DNA of 64,000 nt from Allocoprobacillus halotolerans (GTDB taxonomy: Bacteria > Bacillota_I > Bacilli_A > Erysipelotrichales > Coprobacillaceae), in assembly GCF_024399475.1 (NCBI RefSeq), contig NZ_CP101620.1, positions 124,001-188,000 on the forward strand, given 5' to 3'. The stretch's first letter is position 1. Each line of letters starts with the position of its first letter. Under the pieces are notes generated by a model. The model was not told the origin of the DNA, did no database searches, and saw only the letters and a program-made list of their open reading frames with translations. Both the position numbers and the translations under genes were made by a program. Shown piece by piece: positions 33,888-45,531 of the stretch.

Positions 33888-36800
33888 TTGAAAACAAAAT
33901 ATGAATATATTCATGAGCTTCTACATGAACAAGCTGAGAATCTTTCCAAGTCACCTTATAATTGGATGGCATTCTTAAAAACATCAGCTTATATGTTTAA
34001 ATACGATTTTGCTGATCAACTTTTAATTTATACTCAAAAGCCAGATGCGAAAGCATGTGCATCTTTTGAAACATGGAATGAAAAACATAGTCGATGGATA
34101 CGCAAAGGCTCTAAAGGTATTGCTCTTTTAAATGATGATAACACCTTAAGATATGTATTTGATATCAAGGATACCCGCAGTCCCAGCTTTAAGCCTCTCC
34201 ATCTATGGAGAGTAGAAATAAAAGATGAATTAGAATATATCCATATGCTTGAAAATAAGTATGGGAATATGAATTTTTCTATAGAACTAGGACATGCAAT
34301 CATTGAAATGTCATCTATCATTGCTGAAGAAAATATACAAAATTACTTTTCTCCCTACTCAAATTTCGAAAAGACAGCGAACTTGAACATATGGAAGAAC
34401 ATGAAATCATGATTGAATTTAAATCATTATTAACAAATTCCATAGCATTCGAGATTATTCATAGAAGTGGATTGAATGTTAATGATTACTTTACTGCTGA
34501 AGATTTCTATGCTATAAAAGATTTCAATTCCATTGACATGATCATGCAGCTTGGAACAGCAAGTCGTGACCTATGTGAAATAGGCATGAATGATATTTCT
34601 GCAAAAGCAAAAGAAATTATGATTCGTACATTTGAACAGTCCAAACAAATGATACAAAATAGAGGTGTAAACAACGAAAGGAGCGATATACATGAAAGAA
34701 TTGACGTACAATCAAGTGGGAGATTATCTAATGCCAAATCTGAAAGCAGAAGAACCAATCTTCAACAGCCGATACGCAAGGATGAGATACAATTACCTCA
34801 AAACAAACTATCCGGCACATCTTCTCGCATTGAAAGCGAAGAACAAACTGAACAAACATTTAAAAACAGTCAATCAGGAAGCAGTACAAAAAATGGAAAT
34901 TTTGATGGAGGAATTGCTGAAGAAACAGCCAGCTCCAGACAAGGAAACTCATCAGATGGAATGGGTACAACATATGGACAATCTAAAAGAACAAGCCGAG
35001 GAAATAATCTTAGCAGAGATAATCTACAATTAGATTTAGGATTAGGTGGTGAAGAAATAAAAAATGCTTTACCACCTTTTGATTTGCAGGATTTACCTGC
35101 GTTATTACGTGAAGATGTTTCACTTCAACATTCTCGTGAAGAAATTCAACAGTTCTTTATGGAACATACGGACGATAAGGAACGTGCTGATTATCTTGCA
35201 GAATGTTATGATGATACTCTAGTGGAAACATTCCGACGTCCAGAAAAAATGACTACTCTTATATTGGTTACAAGAAAGATGGTAACGGGCTTAATGTATG
35301 GGCTGGTAGCTGGCAAAACAAAAAATCCAAATCTCATTTATCTTTCTTTCAGCTTCAATTGGAAGTCGCAAAATTAATTGAGAACGACGAATATCTATAT
35401 TCTAGACAGAAAGGCATGACTCCTATTCAACTGACCTATGAAAAAGGATTAATGAATAGAAATGTAGACTATTATCTGTTTTCATATAAAAATGAGTTCA
35501 GAAAAAACTCTACCGAAATTATTGAATTTTTAAGCAATGAACAAGATAGACAAAAGCGTATACAGTTCATAAAGGACTTTTATCCTGACCAGATTGTAGA
35601 AATGGAAGTGGATGGTGTCATTCTTGGATTCAAGAAAGAGAATGAGCATCTGCATATCTACATGGGACCGTATGATGATCAGAAAGCATCTAGTGATTAC
35701 AGTTGGTCCCTTGTAGAAAGCGAAATAGACGGCATGATTCTATCACGCTATTTTGATCCTAGTGTTCAAATTCCAACTATTGAAGAACAGCAAACAGCTA
35801 TATATGAAAATGAGGAACAGCTCAAAAACGGTATTTATTTTTCTCAAGAGGAAATAGACCGTGCTCTTGTTCGTGGCAGTGGTTTTGAAAATGGGAAATA
35901 CAGAATCTATCAGCAAATGCTCAAAAAACATTCAGTCAATGAAAATGCCCTGTTTTTAAAAGAAGAATATGGAATTGGTGGTTTTGCTCCAGTAGTAGGA
36001 CTGATTGATATAAATTACGACAGCAGAGGAATCAAATTTTCTAGAAGCCGACAGATAGGCAAAGAAGAAATAAAGATAACCCTTAACTGGAAAAAGATTG
36101 CTAAAAGAATCAGTGAGCTTGTTGCTGCCAATCGTTATCTTAGCAAGGATGAAATGGAACACTATCCAGAGTTTCTCCATGAGCAGATGGAACAACAGCT
36201 TGAATACGAACGTAAAATGTTAAATCATGAACCAATAGGTGTTGTCGTAGAAAACAGTCCAGATGAAAATGTCAAGAAAGACTATCGTTGGAAAGTAGGA
36301 GATACCTTTTATAAAGGAATTGATGAATACACCATCATCGAAGATGGAAATCAGATTGCTATCCAAAGTGATGAATTTCCTTTATTTATTGATTACCTAT
36401 CAAGAGAAGAATTCAAATCTCTTTTAAAGGAAAACCCACTTAATGATAAATTACTAGTTGCAATCGAAGAAGATAATCATAAAACTAGCGAACAACAGCT
36501 TCTTGATGAATATATTCCTGTATTTATTGATAGGATTCAACGAAGTGAATACTACCCTCGATTAAGAAATCGTGATACAGATGTACATGAGGCAGAGTTG
36601 CTGATTCGAGAAACTATGATTGACATCATGACATCTATAAACATGACAGATGAAGCTATCTATAATCTTTATACAACCAATGATGTTTTCAGAGAAAAGG
36701 TTATAGATCATCTTATTGATAAGGTCTATAATGATATTTCGACATTACCTGTTCAGGAAACATCAGAACTTTATAATGCACTATACGAACTTGTACCAAA

Positions 36801-39800
36801 CATTTTAGATGTTCAGTCCTACATGATGACATTTTATTCGAAAAACAGTGAAGAACATCCTCTTACTATTTTCTATAATAGTGATGAGAAAATCATTGAA
36901 ATGTATCACTGGTATGAACTTAATGGTATCGAGATAACTGAACCGCATATGAAGTTTTTCTATGATTCCACTGATAAGGCAATTAGCCCTATCTATTACA
37001 GCAATCCTCTACTCAATGTTGAATTTAATACTGATAATGATTCAAATGAATTCATACAAAACGATATGCTTCAGTATGCCTTAACATGGTTACAAAATAT
37101 TAAGGATAAAGACTATTATCTAGAATCTGAACAAATTTACATGAATGATGAAAAAATCGGTACGTATTATGTGGATTATAATGATAATGGAGAAATCATC
37201 TATTCAAGTATGCCTTACGACAAACTTATAGATTATGCAGATGTACATAATCTTACCAATTCTATCAAAAATTCTCATAAATTTGATAACAATAACATTA
37301 TTCAAGAGCTTAACAATCAAGCTGAACAGAAAAAATCTCAAAAAGAGCCAGTAAACTATCACATTGAAGATGAACATCTTGGAGCAGGAACTCCTAAAGA
37401 AAGATATAGAAATAACATTGCAGCTATCAGGCTGCTTTTTTCTTTGGAAAAAGAAAATCGTCTGGCAAATAAAGATGAACAGGAAATCCTTGCTAAATAT
37501 GTTGGCTGGGGTGGACTTTCTGATGTATTCGATTCTACAAAATCGAACTGGGCAAATGAATATACAGAATTGAAATCACTACTTAATGATGAAGAATATA
37601 CACAGGCAAGAGAGTCTACATTAACAGCCTTCTATACTCCACCTATTGTGATTGATTCCATCTATTCTACTTTGAACAATCTTGGATTCAAGTATGGAAA
37701 TATACTGGAGCCAGCCTGCGGGACTGGTAACTTCTTGGGAAGACTCCCTCAACAAATGCAGAATTCGAAATTGTATGGAATCGAACTGGATTCAATCACA
37801 GGACGAATTGCTAAACAACTGTATCAGAAAGCCAATATCACGATAGATGGATACGAAAACACAAATCTTCCGGACAGTTTCTTCGATGTTGCCATCAGTA
37901 ACGTTCCATTTGGACAGTTCAAGGTATCTGATAAAAGATATAATAAACTTAATTTCAATATCCATGATTACTATTTTGCAAAGACACTGGATAAAGTAAG
38001 AACTGGTGGTATCATTGCCTTCGTAACATCGAAATACACGTTGGACAAAGCTAATTCTTCTGTCAGAAAATATATATCCGAACATGCTGAACTGCTTGGA
38101 GCAATCAGACTTCCTAATACGGCTTTCAAAGAAAGTGCAAACACCAAAGCGGTCAGTGATATCCTGTTTTTGAAGAAACGTGAAAGACCGATGGTGGTTG
38201 ATGAACCATGGCTATATACACAAGAGGATGCAAATGGTTTTGTCTATAATGCCTATTTCCAGAACCATCCGGACATGGTACTGGGAAACTTTGAAATGTC
38301 AAAGTCAATGTATGGACGTGATGAATTGACCGTTGTTCCTTTTGATGATATTCCATTGAAGGATTCACTTGAAAAAGCTGTTTCAAATATCCAAGGTAAG
38401 ATGGATCAGATCATCTTCGACGATAACGTCATTGAAGATTCCAATGAAGAAATAGTGACGATACCTGCAGATCCAACAGTAAAAAACTTCAGCTACACGC
38501 TCATTGATGGTGATATCTATTTCAGAGAAAACAGCATTATGACGAAAATGGAACTGACTGAAACTGCAAGCAATCGTATTACCGGCATGATAGAAATTCG
38601 TGACTGTGTACGTAATCTTATCAACTATCAGAAAGAAGATTTTGAAGAGCTAGTCATTGAAAACGAACAGAAAAGACTAAATATCCTTTATGATGCATTC
38701 ACAGAAAAATATGGACTCATCAATTCCCGTGGAAATAGTTTAGCTTTCCGTGATGACAGTTCCTACTATCTTTTGTGTTCGCTGGAAAACTTAAATGAGG
38801 ATGGTACGCTTAAGTCAAAAGCCGATATGTTTTCTAAACGTACAATCCGTAAACATGTTCCTGTTGAAAGTGTTGAAACTTCCAATGAAGCACTTATGAT
38901 TTCACTAGCCGAAAAAGCAAAGATAGATTTTGATTACATGAATCAGCTGACAGGATTTGATAAAGAGAAAATGGTAGAAGATTTAAAGGGTGTCATCTAT
39001 CAAATTCCTGACATTGATGATAACAATGAAGTCTATGTCACTGCTGATGAATATTTGAGTGGCAATATTCGCCAAAAATTGAAAGTAGCAGAGATGGCAG
39101 TTTCCATCAATCCTATCTATCAAGAAAATATTGATGCATTAAAACAGGCTATGCCTGATGAACTGTCCGCTTCAGAGATTGAAGTAAGGCTTGGAGCAAC
39201 GTGGATACCTGAAAATATCTATGAAGATTTCATGCATGAACTTCTATCGACCTCCACTTTTGTTCAATCAAGAATCAATATTACCTATTCAAAAGCTACT
39301 GGAAACTGGAATATATCGAACAAGAACTGGGATAGAGGCAATGCCAAAGCCGAAAAAACGTATGGGACACATCGAGCGAATGCGTATCGTCTGTTGGAAG
39401 ACTGCCTTAATTTAAAGACAACAAAAATCTACGATTACGAATATGATGATGAAGGCAAGAAAGTCGCTATTCTTAATAAAAAAGAAACGATGATTGCCCA
39501 ACAAAAGCAAGAAGCTATCAAGGAAGCATTCACCAACTGGATATGGAAAGATTACGATCGTAGAGAACATCTTGTAAAAAGATATAATGAACTATTCAAT
39601 TCCATTCGTCCTCGTGAGTACAACGGAGATCATCTGGAATTTCCAAACATGAACAATGAAATTAGTTTGAGAAAGCATCAAAAAGATGCGATTGCTCACA
39701 TCCTTTATGGTGGAAATACACTTCTTGCTCACGTAGTTGGAGCAGGGAAATCTTTTGAAATGATTGCTGCGTGTATGGAATTAAAACGTCTTGGGTTATC

Positions 39801-42162
39801 TCAAAAAGCAATGTTCGTTGTACCAAACCATTTAATTGAACAATGGGGTTCTGAATTTCTAAGACTCTATCCAAGTGCAAATATTCTTGTAACAACAAAA
39901 AGGGATTTTGAAAAAAGCAAACGAAAGACGTTCTGTTCACGTATTGCTACTGGTGAATGGGATGCAGTTATCATTGGACATTCACAGTTTGAAAAAATTC
40001 CTATCTCTGTAGAAAGACAACGTAAACTCATTGAAGATCAAATCGAAAGCATAACAAACGGCATTCAGGACCTCAAGGCAAATGGTGGTGAAAGATTCTC
40101 AGTCAAACAATTGGAAAGAACTAAAAAAGGGTTAAAGAAAAGGCTCGAAAAGCTAAACAATGATGAAAGAAAAGATGATGTTATCTACTTCGAGGAGCTT
40201 GGCATTGATAGATTATTTGTTGACGAAAGCCATAACTATAAGAATCTTTTCCTTTATACCAAGATGAGAAATGTTGCAGGTCTAACCCAAACAGAGGCTC
40301 AAAAATCTTCCGATATGTTCATGAAATGTCAGTATCTTGATGAAATCACAGGTGGCAAAGGTGTTGTCTTTGCAACAGGTACTCCTATATCCAACTCCAT
40401 GACGGAAATGTACACAATACAGCGTTACCTCCAGTACAATACATTAAAGGAACATGGACTGGAGCATTTTGATAGCTGGGCAAGTACATTTGGCGAAACA
40501 GTAACAGCTATTGAATTAGCACCTGAAGGAACTGGTTACAGAATGAAAACAAGATTTGCAAAATTCTTCAACCTGCCAGAACTGATTAATATGTTCAAAG
40601 AAGTAGCAGATATCAAGACAGCAGATATGCTTAATCTCCCTACTCCAACTGCTCATTATCACAATATTGCAGTCAAACCAAGTGAGGAACAGAAAGAAAT
40701 CGTTGCTGAATTTGCAAAAAGAGCTGAAGCCATACGTAATGAAAATATCGATCCAACGGTGGACAATATGCTAAAGATTACCAATGACGGAAGAAAACTT
40801 GCACTCGATCAAAGACTCATTGATCCAACCCTTGACAACAACCCTCATAGCAAGGTCAATGCATGTATTGATAATGTCATTCGCATCTATGAGGAAACCA
40901 AAGATAAAAAGTCTACTCAACTGATTTTCTGTGACATGTCTACTCCTCAAAAAACATCTAAAGCATTTCTAGAAAAGTTAGAACAAAATGTAAATATTCC
41001 ATACACAAATGTTTATGATGACATCTATAAAAAACTTATTGAACATGGCATTCCACCCAATGAGATTGCTTATATTCATGATGCTGCAACAGATACAAAA
41101 AAGAAAGAACTCTTCTCAAAAGTAAGACAAGGAAGTGTTCGTATATTGCTTGGATCTACTGCTAAAATGGGTGCTGGTACGAATGTCCAAGATTTACTGA
41201 TAGCTTCTCATGACCTCGATTGTCCTTGGAGACCAAGCGATCTGGAGCAAAGATCAGGAAGAATTATCCGTCAGGGGAATACAAACAGTGATGTAGAAAT
41301 CTATAGATATGTAACGGAACAGACATTTGATAGTTATTTATACCAGCTTATAGAAAGTAAGCAAAAGTTTATTTCACAGATACAGACATCAAAGAGTCCT
41401 GTCCGCTCAGCAGAAGATATAGATGAAGTTACGTTAAGCTATGCTGAAATCAAAGCCCTCGCAAGTGGAAATCCAAAGATAAAGGAAAAGATGGATCTCG
41501 ACATACAAGTCAATAGATTGAAACTAGCAAAAGCTAATTATCTAAGCGAAAAATATGATTTGGAAGATAAAATTATTAAGTATTACCCAATGAAAATTGC
41601 CTCCATCAAGGAAAAAATCAATGACTATCAAAAAGATCTGGACAGCACTTCACCTGTTGAGGAATTTAGTGGAATGACATTACAGAATCATTTTTACTTG
41701 GAAAAGGAAACTGCAGGAAAAGCATTGCTGATCTTATGTGAGAAAGATAAATCATCGAATCAAAAACTGATTGGTGAATATCGTGGCTTTGAATTACACC
41801 TTTCTTATGACCAGTTTCATTCCTATCATCAATTGACATTAAAGAAAAACGGAACATACATGATAGATCTAGGAAATGATGTTTACGGAAACATTACAAG
41901 AATCGATAATCAGATCAGTTCAATTGCAAAAAAGTTAGAGACAGAAAGAAGCCTTCTGACAACTGTAGAACAACAATTTCATAATGCAAAGGAAGAAGTT
42001 ATTCGACCATTTGAAAAAGAACAGGAACTGCAGGATAAGTCATCTCGTTTAGCTATACTGAACAAAGAGCTAGATATAGGAAATCAAAATAATAAAGAAA
42101 CAATCCCTTTAGAGGAATCATCAGTAATCATTCAAGATAAGACTATCAATCATGAAAGATAA
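33888..42162 (+). CDS. Giant ArdC-methylase-SNF2 helicase protein (LtrC-like; two shifts)
   Basis: Rejoined at 34361-34366 and A run 35244-35249, this makes about 2,758 residues. The order is: ArdC-like N-terminus ([25 protein letters not shown]); a flexible linker that also holds the nested TnpV gene; and LPD-type regions. Next, GWGGLSDVF (plus-strand position about 37,500) introduces a DNA adenine methylase domain with [12 protein letters not shown] (about 37,709) and ISNVPFG. Finally comes a helicase with [11 protein letters not shown] (about 39,730), FVDESHNY (about 40,217) and RSGRIIRQG (about 41,254). Such proteins accompany Tn1549/CTn-type elements. They may protect entering DNA from restriction and remodel it. 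Confidence 0.85.
34692..35033 (+). CDS. TnpV-like protein nested out of frame in the giant gene
   Basis: 113 residues: [20 protein letters not shown], a central basic part ([23 protein letters not shown]), and [20 protein letters not shown], the pattern of TnpV proteins of Tn4451-type elements (WxxxMxxxxxxAEEIxxxE). It lies entirely inside the linker of the giant helicase gene, in another frame. The ATG has a near-perfect site, AAAGGAG, with a spacer of eight bases. The overlapped linker is low-complexity (Ser, Glu, Asn), as expected where two proteins share DNA. Role unknown; TnpV is not essential for known transposition. Confidence 0.75.
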   Translation: MKELTYNQVGDYLMPNLKAEEPIFNSRYARMRYNYLKTNYPAHLLALKAKNKLNKHLKTVNQEAVQKMEILMEELLKKQPAPDKETHQMEWVQHMDNLKEQAEEIILAEIIYN

Positions 42163-42279
42163 ATTTTCAAATTGATATAAGATATAAATATAGTATAAAA
42201 TGATATAATATCATCAATATAGAATTTATTGTAAAATAAGATTATAATTAAAAAGGAAATTGAAAGGAGTTGGACGTAG

Positions 42280-42486
42280 ATGAATACAACAAGAAATGAA
42301 TTTCTTAGATTGGATTTTATTCAAGCGTTGATTAAATTTTCTAATGGTAAGATTTCAGAAAAAGAAGCAAACAGCATTGCTGATAGAAAGCTACGTTTAA
42401 CTGATTTTTCTGATGGCAGTCCTTTAGCTCATAAAGGTCCTAGATGGTTAGCAAAACATATTGTTAGAACAATGACATTTGAATAA
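42280..42486 (+). CDS. Small conserved element protein
   Basis: 68 residues: LDFIQALIKFSNGKISEKEANSIADRKLRLTDFSDGSPLAHKGPRWLAKHIV. GAAAGGAG precedes the ATG. No family recalled, and predicted helical with a basic patch. It stands alone between terminator-like sequences. Confidence 0.5.
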   Translation: MNTTRNEFLRLDFIQALIKFSNGKISEKEANSIADRKLRLTDFSDGSPLAHKGPRWLAKHIVRTMTFE

Positions 42487-42506
42487 ACAATAAAGAATTC
42501 TCTACA

Positions 42507-42541
42507 GAAGTAATGTCAAATAATTGCATTACTTCTTTTTA
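42507..42541 (+). terminator. Terminator, with a second one before the primase genes
   Basis: GAAGTAATG and CATTACTTC form the stem, followed by TTTTT. A second hairpin, AACAGCAAC/GTTGTTGTT with a T run (42620-42653), stands directly upstream of the primase genes and may attenuate their expression. Confidence 0.7.
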
Positions 42542-42672
42542 TTTCAATGACATCAGTAACGTTTTCCTTTTTTGAATATGAATCTATTATTTCATTAGAT
42601 CAAATATCAATATTATCTTAACAGCAACGAAAAATCTTTTGTTGTTGTTTTTTTATATAGGAGAAATCAAAC

Positions 42673-42984
42673 ATGAATACAAAACTTATAAAAAAGATAC
42701 CAGTCGAACATGTTATACAGATCAAGACAATTGATTTACTGTCATATTTAAAGCAATACGAACCAAATTCAATTATCAAAAATAAGAGCCATTATGATTC
42801 AATTACGCATAATGGTCTTACAATTTATAAGAATAGATGGGCATGGAAATCACATCATCTTAATGGCAAAACAGCCATCCAGTATCTTGTTTTCGTTGAA
42901 GAAATGGAATATATCGATGCTCTGTATCTTCTCTATCAATGTTATAGCAAGGAGCTTAACAATGGCAAAAAGATTCATCAGTAA
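42673..42984 (+). CDS. Stand-alone N-terminal domain of a DUF3991/TOPRIM primase
   Basis: 103 residues. IKTIDLLSYLKQYEPNSIIK...THNGLTIYKNRWAWKSHHLNGKTAIQYLVFVEEMEYIDALYLLYQ repeats the N-terminal domain of the next gene (LDLLTYLKNYEP...SNGLWCWWAQNIGGRTALQYLIKVEGMEFLDAALYL). It lacks the TOPRIM part. It overlaps the next gene by 23 bp, so a domain duplication has been split into a separate subunit. Confidence 0.65.
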   Translation: MNTKLIKKIPVEHVIQIKTIDLLSYLKQYEPNSIIKNKSHYDSITHNGLTIYKNRWAWKSHHLNGKTAIQYLVFVEEMEYIDALYLLYQCYSKELNNGKKIHQ

Positions 42985-43902
42985 AAAAGATCTCGCAAGA
43001 ATCAAGGAGCTTGACCTTCTAACCTATCTCAAAAATTATGAACCGCAGGAACTTGTTAAAAAGAGCAGAAATGATTATGTGACTCGCACTCATGGTTCAC
43101 TTCATATAAGCAATGGTCTATGGTGCTGGTGGGCACAGAACATTGGAGGACGAACTGCACTTCAATATCTCATTAAAGTAGAAGGTATGGAATTTTTAGA
43201 TGCTGCATTATATCTAAAGGATCTGATTGATAAACAGCCTCCAACAAAAGTTATTCAACAAAATAGATCAAGCTATCATTTTCGTCTCCCCTATCGTTAC
43301 GAAAATGACAACAAGATTATCAGCTATCTTGTCAATGAACGAAAGCTCGATAAGAGCATAGTAGATTATTGCATCAAGAAAAAACTCATCTATGAATCAG
43401 CACATGATCATGCTGTTGTATTTGTTGGATATGATGAAAGCCATATGCCTAAATTTGCAAGCACACGCTCAATAGATTCTGATATGAAAAAAACATTCCA
43501 GGAAGTAATAAAGCATACAGTTTCTGCATTAAAAATGAGCATAATCATCAGCTGCATGTCTTTGAATCTGCTATAGATTTGCTATCATATATGACGATTC
43601 TAAAAGGAAATAAAAAAGATTATCTTAACAATAATTACCTTTCCATAGATGGAGCAACCCTCATTGGAAAAAATATTCATGATACTGAAATACCTGTAGC
43701 TCTTAATCATTTTTTAAATAACAATGAAATCATTTCCATATTTCTTCATATGGATAATGATAAAGCTGGAAAGGATACTGTCAAAAAAATTCAATATCAT
43801 TTAAAAAATCAGTATAAAATCATTGACTGCTCACCACAAAAATATAAAGATGTTAATCAAGAACTGCAGACCAAAGTATTTCATATTGACATGGAAAGAT
43901 AA
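42962..43902 (+). CDS. DUF3991/TOPRIM primase-like protein (one-base shift)
   Basis: From ATG 42962 (GGAG seven bases upstream) the gene runs to 43902, with a break in the A run 43487-43493. Rejoined, it has 313 residues. It has an N-terminal DUF3991 domain (residues 8-90) and a C-terminal TOPRIM domain, with E in VFESAIDLLSY and DxDxxG-like LHMDNDKAGKDT. It resembles mobile-element primases that prime the transferred strand or element replication. Confidence 0.8.
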
Positions 43903-44002
43903 GTCAATGGCAGAAGATTTTTCTAAAAATATGCAAATTTTAATTTTGTACAATTCCTTTTCAAATAAAAATATTGCATAATAATGATGAGGTGATTTAC
44001 TG

Positions 44003-44458
44003 ATGGATAATATAAAAATATTGACCATTATACTAAAGGAACAGAAAGATGATGTTATTGATTATTACTATCTTGCCAATGAATCTGATACAAAACTAGC
44101 TGGAATTGTTTCATTGAAGATGAACATTTTTGAAAAACTTCCAGCAAAGATTGATGACTATACTCTCTTTGCGATAGATGCATATCTTAATGATGAGATT
44201 TCAATAGTCCGTCCATGTCATGAACCAATGAAAGTTCCCGACTGTCCAGATATTTGTGGAATAGTAGCTTCTGGGACAATTATACATTACTATATTAAAA
44301 ACAATGAAATGCCTAAATTCATCTGTTCATTAAGTGATGATGCTGTAGATTTAATAATGCAATCTGATGAATGCATTCAACCACTTATTGATAACGGTAT
44401 TATAAGCAAAGAAGAAGTTGATGAATATCGTCAAAAACAATTAAAGAAATGTTCATAA
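44003..44458 (+). CDS. Hypothetical element protein
   Basis: 151 residues, acidic, from ATG 44003 after GATGAGGTG. Contains two Cys-Pro motifs (RPCHEP, VPDCPDICG). No family recognised. It is probably part of the mobilisation region by position. Confidence 0.5.
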   Translation: MDNIKILTIILKEQKDDVIDYYYLANESDTKLAGIVSLKMNIFEKLPAKIDDYTLFAIDAYLNDEISIVRPCHEPMKVPDCPDICGIVASGTIIHYYIKNNEMPKFICSLSDDAVDLIMQSDECIQPLIDNGIISKEEVDEYRQKQLKKCS

Positions 44459-44613
44459 ATTGTATCATCTTTTCTATTCATCTTTTTATGAAATCAAAAA
44501 TATCATTCAATGATCCATATAACTTTCAAGCATTTAAAAATGAATCTGTCTATTTTTTAGCCATTCGTCCATGAGACAATGGCTATTTCATTATGTTAAA
44601 GGAGTGAATATCT

Positions 44614-44811
44614 ATGAAAAAATATCTTGTTGAAATTACTGAAACTTTGCAAAAACAGATTACTGTTTCGGCTAATTCCCGTGAAGAAGCTGAACAAAAA
44701 GTCAAGGAAAGATATAAAAATGAAGACATCATTTTAAACGAAAATGACTATGTTGATACAGATTTTCATGTCATAAAAGAAACAAGAATAATGAATCATG
44801 ATGAGAGATAA
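44614..44811 (+). CDS. DpnD/PcfM-like small protein
   Basis: 65 residues: YLVEITETLQKQITVSANSREEAEQKVKERYKNEDIILNENDYVDTDFHV has the DpnD/PcfM layout, common in Tn1549-type elements near the relaxase. A beta-alpha-beta fold is likely. Role unknown. A TAGCCATT/AATGGCTA hairpin (44556-44586) precedes it. Confidence 0.7.
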   Translation: MKKYLVEITETLQKQITVSANSREEAEQKVKERYKNEDIILNENDYVDTDFHVIKETRIMNHDER

Positions 44812-44834
44812 GTGCACTTTTATCTCTCTTTTTT
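44803..44834 (+). terminator. Rho-independent terminator
   Basis: GAGAGATAA (including the stop codon of the previous gene) pairs with TTATCTCTC, followed by six T. Confidence 0.75.
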
Positions 44835-44865
44835 GTTATGAAAACTGAAAGGAAGTGAATAAAAA

Positions 44866-45069
44866 ATGGATTCAAGAGTACAAAAATCAATTAATAAACT
44901 GGAAGCATTAAAGCAAAAAAAGCTAAGTGAAAAAGAAAAAATAGAACATGAGCTATCCTCAATAAACACAGATTTGAAAAGATTATATACATTCAAGAAT
45001 GAACAGGATAAGCTTCAGACTGCAATCAATGATTTTTATCAACCTAAGAATACAATTAATAACAACTGA
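44866..45069 (+). CDS. DUF4315-type protein
   Basis: 67 residues, helical: KSINKLEALKQKKLSEKEKIEHELSSINTDLKRLYTF. Such DUF4315 proteins accompany Tn1549/CTn-type conjugation genes. It lies upstream of the oriT region. Function unknown. Confidence 0.7.
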   Translation: MDSRVQKSINKLEALKQKKLSEKEKIEHELSSINTDLKRLYTFKNEQDKLQTAINDFYQPKNTINNN

Positions 45070-45165
45070 CACTCCAAGAGTGTCCTGTATACTAGCAAGC
45101 ACTGAATTCGGTTGCCCACCTCATTCGCTTGTTAGGGTTTCACCCTAAGACCCCTACTACTGAAA
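45068..45165. other. Candidate origin of transfer (oriT)
   Basis: Three inverted repeats lie directly upstream of mobC: GACACTC/GAGTGTC (45068-45084), CTAGCAAGC/GCTTGTTAG (45092-45135), and TTAGGGT/ACCCTAA (45132-45148), followed by GACCCCTACTAC. The last could hold a nick site next to a hairpin. Position before mobC and relaxase is the usual place for a MOB-type oriT. The nick site is not proven. Confidence 0.55.
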
Positions 45166-45177
45166 GGAGAATTGCCA

Positions 45178-45531
45178 ATGGCAGAAAACAGAAAAAGACC
45201 TCATCGAGTGATCATTCATCTTAATGACAAGGAATTGAATTCACTCAACGAAAAAGTACAGCAGACAGGTTATAAAAGAGAAGGATATATCCGTCTGCTC
45301 ATTGCCGGTTATGAACCGCCATCAAAACCAAAGAAAGATTTTTATGATATGATAAAGCAACTGCGAATGATTGGAAACAATCTTAATCAGCTCTGCATCA
45401 TAGCCAACAAAACTGGAAATATAGATTACCATAAAATGAGATATGCTCTAGATGATCTTCATAAAAATATTGTACAAATCAGAACTGATGTTCTTCTCCC
45501 TAGAAAGGCTGTTGATGATGGCAACAACTAA
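45178..45531 (+). CDS. mobC: MobC relaxosome accessory protein
   Basis: 117 residues from ATG 45178 (AAAGGAG upstream; a TTG at 45172 is unlikely). A ribbon-helix-helix N-terminus (HRVIIHLNDKELNSLNEKVQQTGYKREGYIRLLI) is followed by RMIGNNLNQLCIIANKTGN, the MobC signature. It binds oriT and helps open the nick region. It overlaps the relaxase by 14 bp. Confidence 0.88.
   Translation: MAENRKRPHRVIIHLNDKELNSLNEKVQQTGYKREGYIRLLIAGYEPPSKPKKDFYDMIKQLRMIGNNLNQLCIIANKTGNIDYHKMRYALDDLHKNIVQIRTDVLLPRKAVDDGNN

Noticed and set aside
34391-35377. Independent gene upstream of the helicase
   Set aside because: Both ends continue sensibly into the neighbouring frames, so it is the middle of one long gene.
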